A stretch of 64,000 nt of DNA from contig CAVZII010000005.1 in assembly GCA_963775275.1 (NCBI GenBank), positions 1,612,001-1,676,000 on the forward strand. The letters are read 5' to 3'. Under the pieces are notes generated by a model, which saw only the letters and a list, made by a program, of their open reading frames with translations, did no database searches and was not told the origin of the DNA. Position 1 is the stretch's first letter. Each line of letters starts with the position of its first letter. This stretch comes from JANWHQ01 sp963775275. Lineage in GTDB: Bacteria > Pseudomonadota > Alphaproteobacteria > Caulobacterales > Caulobacteraceae. Below are positions 61,009 to 64,000 of the stretch, piece after piece. The position numbers and the translations under genes were made by a program.

Positions 61009-61139
61009 TGCCCGCCTCCTCCTTCAGCCGGTCGTTCCCCAACGGCCGGCCGCATTCCACGCCCGTGAGGCAGGCGGTGTTGCGACCGCGCGGGCCGGAG
61101 TCAACCCCCCTCGCCGGTCGGCCCGCCGGCGCGCGGCGC

Positions 61140-61161
61140 GGTCAGGCGTGATCGCCTGACC
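61140..61161. other. Perfect 9-bp hairpin without T-run upstream of gap
   Basis: GGTCAGGCG, TGAT loop, CGCCTGACC. It lies between the gap start and the end of the Pro-rich protein gene. A second strong stem (GGGCGGCGGG/CCCGCCGCCC, 61202-61230) lies next to the latter's stop. Both may aid termination of the minus-strand transcript, but no T-run is present. Confidence 0.4.
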
Positions 61162-61238
61162 GCTCAAGCGCGCCCTGGCCGGGAGGGTCTGGCGCGCGTC
61201 CGGGCGGCGGGACCGTTCGCCCCGCCGCCCGACACGGC

Positions 61239-61883
61239 CTAGGCCTGGGGCGGCGGGGGCTGGGCCGGCTCCGAAGCCGGGGCGCTGGACGGGGTGGCCG
61301 ACGGCGGCGGCGTCACCGCCTCGGGCGGCGGGGGCGCCTCGATGACGGGGCTGGGCGGACTCTGGGCGGTCGAGCCCAGGGTCGGGGCGGGGACGACCGG
61401 TTGCGGGGCCGCGTCCTCGGGCGTCACGCTGGTCGCCGACGAGGGCTGGGACGTGGTCCTGGAGGGGCTGCGGCGAGGCGGCGGCGGCGTGCGGGCGTGG
61501 GTCGCAGCGCGCGCATGCCGGGCGGGTGGCGGCGCGGCCTCGACCGTGGCCGCCGGCGGCGCCTGAACGGGCCGAAGCGCGGGCGCGCTCGAGACGGGCG
61601 CGGCGGCGGGCTCGGGGGGCGCCTGCTCCAGGGCGGCGGGCGAGGAGGCCGCGGGCGCGGACTGCGTGGCCGAATCGTCGGTCGCGGTCGGGGCCGGCCC
61701 GCTGGTGAAATAGACCGCGGCCGCGATCACGGCCGCAGCCGCGGTCACGCCGAGGATCGGGATGAGCGGCGAGCCGCGGCGCTCGTGGACGCGCTGGTAG
61801 ATCGGCGTCTGGGTGGCGAACAGGGGAACGTCCGACGAGGGCTGGACAGCCGGTCGGGCCGGGTCGAGGATTTGGACGGCCAT
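61239..61883 (-). CDS. Single-pass membrane protein with Pro/Ala-rich outer region
   Basis: A 214-residue protein. A short cytoplasmic start (MAVQILDPARPAVQ) leads to a membrane helix (about residues 42-62: P-I-L-G-V-T-A-A-A-A-V-I-A-A-A-V-Y-F). The remaining 150 residues are low-complexity Pro/Ala/Ser/Thr-rich. GGAGG precedes the ATG at 61883. It has no domain that I can name; a periplasmic spacer is likely. Confidence 0.65.
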   Translation of the reverse strand: MAVQILDPARPAVQPSSDVPLFATQTPIYQRVHERRGSPLIPILGVTAAAAVIAAAVYFTSGPAPTATDDSATQSAPAASSPAALEQAPPEPAAAPVSSAPALRPVQAPPAATVEAAPPPARHARAATHARTPPPPRRSPSRTTSQPSSATSVTPEDAAPQPVVPAPTLGSTAQSPPSPVIEAPPPPEAVTPPPSATPSSAPASEPAQPPPPQA

Positions 61884-61991
61884 GTGGTCCTCCGAGGCTT
61901 TCGCCCCTCCCCGCCGTTCCATGTAACGGCGCTCGCCGCAGCGGGTTCCGGGCTGAGCCGTAGCCGCGGAAGGCTGCGCCTGCCCGCCGAG

Positions 61992-62013
61992 CGTCATCGA
62001 AGCGTCATCAGAT
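61992..62013 (+). promoter_or_regulatory. Pho-box-like direct repeat upstream of phoR
   Basis: CGTCATC-GAAG-CGTCATC-AGAT gives two 7-bp repeats with an 11-bp period, the layout of PhoB sites (CTGTCAT repeats). It lies about 50 bases before the phoR start. A further CTGTCAT word occurs at 63343-63349, after phoR. Confidence 0.6.
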
Positions 62014-62061
62014 CATGGTGGGAAAAGCGTGGGGGCCTATGCTGCGTGCGAGCGACTCGCC

Positions 62062-63339
62062 ATGAGCCAATTCGACCCCCGATCGAGGAACTGGCCCGGC
62101 GCCGCCTTCGCCGGCCTGGCGGCGCGCCTGAAGCGCCGGGGCGAGGCCGAGGAGACCGCCGATCCGCCCGAGCCCTCCGCGCCCCCCGCGCCGGCCGGGA
62201 CCGCGCAGGCGGAGCAGCAGACCCTCTACGCCATGGCGTTGCAGGGCCTGCCCGATCCGGTGATGCTGGTCGCCGGGGACGCCGAGGCCGAGGGAGAGCC
62301 GCGGCTGCTGTTCGTCAACGCGGCCGCCCAGGAGCTCTTCCGGCTGCAGCGGGCCAGCGGGATGTTCGCCGCCTCCCTGCGAAACCCGGTGGTCCTGGAG
62401 GCCCTGGACGAAGCGCTCTACGGGCGCGTCCAGGCCGAGGCCGTGTTCGAGGAGGGCGGGCTCAGCGAGCGGGTGTGGCGCACCCTGGCGCGGCCCCTGG
62501 CGAGCGACGGCGAGGAGCGGCTGGCGCTGGTGGTGCTGCACGACGAGACCAACGCGCGGCGCAGCGAGCGCATGCGCGCCGACTTCCTGGCCAACGCCAG
62601 CCATGAGCTCAGGACGCCGCTCGCCTCGCTGGCCGGCTTCATCGAGACCCTGCGCGGCCACGCCAAGGAGGACCCGGCCGCGCGCGACCGGTTCCTGGCG
62701 ATCATGGCCCAGCAGGCCGACCGGATGTCGCGGCTGATCGCGGACCTGCTGTCGCTGAGCCGCATCGAGCTGAACGAGCACATCGCGCCCTCCGGCGCGG
62801 TGGACCTGGGACTGGCGGCCACCGACGTGCTGGACGCCCTGGGCCCGGTCGCGGCCGAGGCGGGGGTGCGGATCGAGCCCTCGCTGCCGGGGCCCGGCGC
62901 CGCCAAGGTGGTCGGCGACCGGGACCAGATCATCCAGGTGATCCAGAACCTGACCGAGAACGCCATCAAATACGCCGGCCGGGACGGCGTGGCCCGGCTG
63001 GAGGTGACCGGGCCGGTGAGCATGGACGAGGCCCTGACCGCCAGCCGCCCCGAGGCGGCGGGCCTGTCGCTGCTCACGCCCGACCGGCTCCCGAACGCGC
63101 GCTACGCCGTGCTGAGGGTGCGCGACTCCGGCCCGGGAATCGCGCGAGAGCACCTCCCGAGGCTCTCGGAGCGGTTCTATCGGGTGGAGGGGCAGAAGAG
63201 CGGGGAGCGGTCCGGCACTGGCCTGGGCCTCGCCATCGTCAAGCACATCGTCAACCGCCACCGCGGCGGCCTCGCGGTGGAAAGCGTCCAGGGCGAGGGC
63301 TCGACCTTCATCGCCTATTTCCCTGTATCGCCGCCATGA
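62062..63339 (+). CDS. phoR: Phosphate-regulon sensor histidine kinase PhoR
   Basis: A 425-residue kinase without clear membrane helices. A PAS-like domain (residues 55-165) is followed by HisKA F-L-A-N-A-S-H-E-L-R-T-P-L-A-S-L (His near 186), N box Q-N-L-T-E-N-A-I-K-Y and G boxes D-S-G-P-G-I, GTGLGLAIVKHI. The sequence fits PhoR of Caulobacter. The start at 62062 (MSQFD) is a choice; GTG 62029 is also in frame. phoU follows after 348 bases that hold a repeat element; pstCAB are not between them. Confidence 0.88.
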   Translation: MSQFDPRSRNWPGAAFAGLAARLKRRGEAEETADPPEPSAPPAPAGTAQAEQQTLYAMALQGLPDPVMLVAGDAEAEGEPRLLFVNAAAQELFRLQRASGMFAASLRNPVVLEALDEALYGRVQAEAVFEEGGLSERVWRTLARPLASDGEERLALVVLHDETNARRSERMRADFLANASHELRTPLASLAGFIETLRGHAKEDPAARDRFLAIMAQQADRMSRLIADLLSLSRIELNEHIAPSGAVDLGLAATDVLDALGPVAAEAGVRIEPSLPGPGAAKVVGDRDQIIQVIQNLTENAIKYAGRDGVARLEVTGPVSMDEALTASRPEAAGLSLLTPDRLPNARYAVLRVRDSGPGIAREHLPRLSERFYRVEGQKSGERSGTGLGLAIVKHIVNRHRGGLAVESVQGEGSTFIAYFPVSPP

Positions 63340-63508
63340 GCGCTGTCATCGAAATGCAACAGGATTGTCGCATATGGGCCGCCGGGCGCATGGCGCGCCC
63401 GCAAGCTTCGCCGTTGCGGGATCGCTCGCGGCGGACCCTCGGCGCGGATGAAATTGTCACAAACCTGAGCGATACGCCGAGGCAGGACTATATCACTGGC
63501 CGATTCGG

Positions 63509-63675
63509 CTAGTGAGGTGAGTTTGACGTTCGTCCCTCTGATCGGGGCGACCTGGGCGACGAACGTCAAATTCGTAAACCTCACTAGGATGTTGATCTGG
63601 CTGGTGTCCTTATCGACTCTGACGTTCGTTCGGCGCTTCCCCGGGCGGTGACGAACGTCGGAGTTGGGACACTAG
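63509..63675 (-). repeat. Composite two-hairpin element, copy 5 (GACGTTCGT subfamily)
   Basis: Hairpin B is at 63509-63587 and hairpin A at 63601-63675, in the same orientation as copies 3 and 4. The core is TTGACGTTCGT paired with ACGAACGTCAA in hairpin B, another covarying pair compared with copy 4 (CTGACG/CGTCAG). The left end of hairpin A reads CTGG in place of CTAG. It ends 12 bases before the phoU start. Confidence 0.9.
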
Positions 63676-63687
63676 AGGTTCGCGGGC

Positions 63688-64000
63688 ATGACCGAGCACA
63701 CCGTCAAGGCTTATGGCGAGGAGCTGAGCCAGCTCGCCGCGGAAGTCGCCCGGATGGGCGGCCTCGCCGAGGCGGAGGTCGCCGACGCCCTGGACACCGT
63801 CACCCGCCGCGACCTGTCGCTGGCCCAGTCGGTGATCGAGCGCGACATCAAGCTCGACGCGCTGGACCTGGAGATCGAGCGCAAGTCGATCCGGCTGATC
63901 GCGCTTCGCCAGCCGGTTGCGCAGGATCTGCGCCGGACGGTGGCGGCGATGAAGATCGCCTCGAACCTGGAGCGCTGCGGCGATCTTGCGAAGAACATCG
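63688..64000 (+). CDS. phoU: Phosphate signalling protein PhoU, 3' end outside window
   Basis: The first 104 residues are seen. MTEHTVKAYGEELSQLAAEV is followed by the PhoU helical repeat with metal-binding E-R-D-I-K-L-D-A-L-D-L-E-I-E-R-K and V-A-A-M-K-I-A-S-N-L-E-R-C-G-D. PhoU links the Pst transporter to PhoR and negatively controls the Pho regulon. In Caulobacter it follows pstB; here it follows phoR and a repeat element. Confidence 0.93.
   Translation, partial: MTEHTVKAYGEELSQLAAEVARMGGLAEAEVADALDTVTRRDLSLAQSVIERDIKLDALDLEIERKSIRLIALRQPVAQDLRRTVAAMKIASNLERCGDLAKNI

Overview
The window reads as a chromosome segment of a high-GC alphaproteobacterium. It is most likely a member of the Caulobacteraceae (Phenylobacterium/Caulobacter type). 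The evidence is a complete Flp/Tad pilus operon in cpa order, a TTAG-N7-TTAA CtrA-like box ahead of cpaB, the ffs-dnaX-ybaB neighbourhood, a rimP-nusA-ylxR-infB operon, a phoR/phoU pair with a Pho-box-like repeat, and alphaproteobacterial palindromic repeats. Genes are dense, and both strands are used in short blocks. The genus is an inference.

Layout. 1-9843: Flp pilus island: an edge-truncated secretin N-domain protein, two tandem Flp pilins closed by a strong terminator, then cpaA, cpaB, cpaC, cpaD, cpaE, cpaF, tadB and tadC. 9857-14211: LuxR-type regulator, outer-membrane barrel, two lipoproteins and a TPR protein. 14282-22094: M17 peptidase with NlpC/P60 protein, cytochrome c, nudC, SRP RNA, dnaX, an OmpA-type lipoprotein, ybaB, an EthD-like protein. 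22169-25708: gcdH opposite a CoA-transferase, then a frameshifted gene. 25756-32055: promoter and tandem-hairpin leader, rimP, nusA (frameshifted near its 3' end), ylxR/L7Ae-like, infB. 32153-39250: small secreted proteins, a hybrid histidine-kinase-like protein without the phospho-accepting His, cutA, queC-queE-queD, small membrane proteins, MarR, a CBS protein. 39597-47526: a curli-type functional amyloid locus: a short curlin, a NarL-type two-component pair, csgF, a CsgG carrying a C-terminal SPOR domain, two further curlin-repeat proteins and one unknown. 48096-57666: catabolic region (tannase/feruloyl esterase, orphan ParA, TetR, two SDRs, SnoaL-like, CmcJ-like, pobA, AraC-type PobR-like, pirin). 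57730-61008: fba, pgk and gap. 61239-64000: a Pro/Ala-rich membrane protein, phoR and the start of phoU.

Two features cut across the window. First, five copies of a composite element of about 166 bp made of two adjacent hairpins, each bounded by CTAGTG/CACTAG-type ends, sit between genes (13069, 21616, 47656, 55843, 63509). Three copies carry the stem core GAAGTTCGC in both hairpins, and two carry GACGTTCGT in both. The stems show compensatory changes between subfamilies, so structure appears conserved, and the core switches together in the two hairpins. Other repeat families (GC-rich palindromes at rimP and ylxR, a second alphaproteobacterial palindrome at 13235 and 47548) accompany them. 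Second, five otherwise well-conserved genes (24808, nusA, pobA, the pobR-like gene, fba) are each broken by what looks like a single inserted base. This suggests residual sequencing error more than real decay, because nusA and fba are core genes.

The most promising system is the curli-like locus with the CsgG-SPOR fusion. It could couple amyloid export to peptidoglycan or division-site binding. It retains csgF and csgG but shows no recognisable csgE or csgC in this window.
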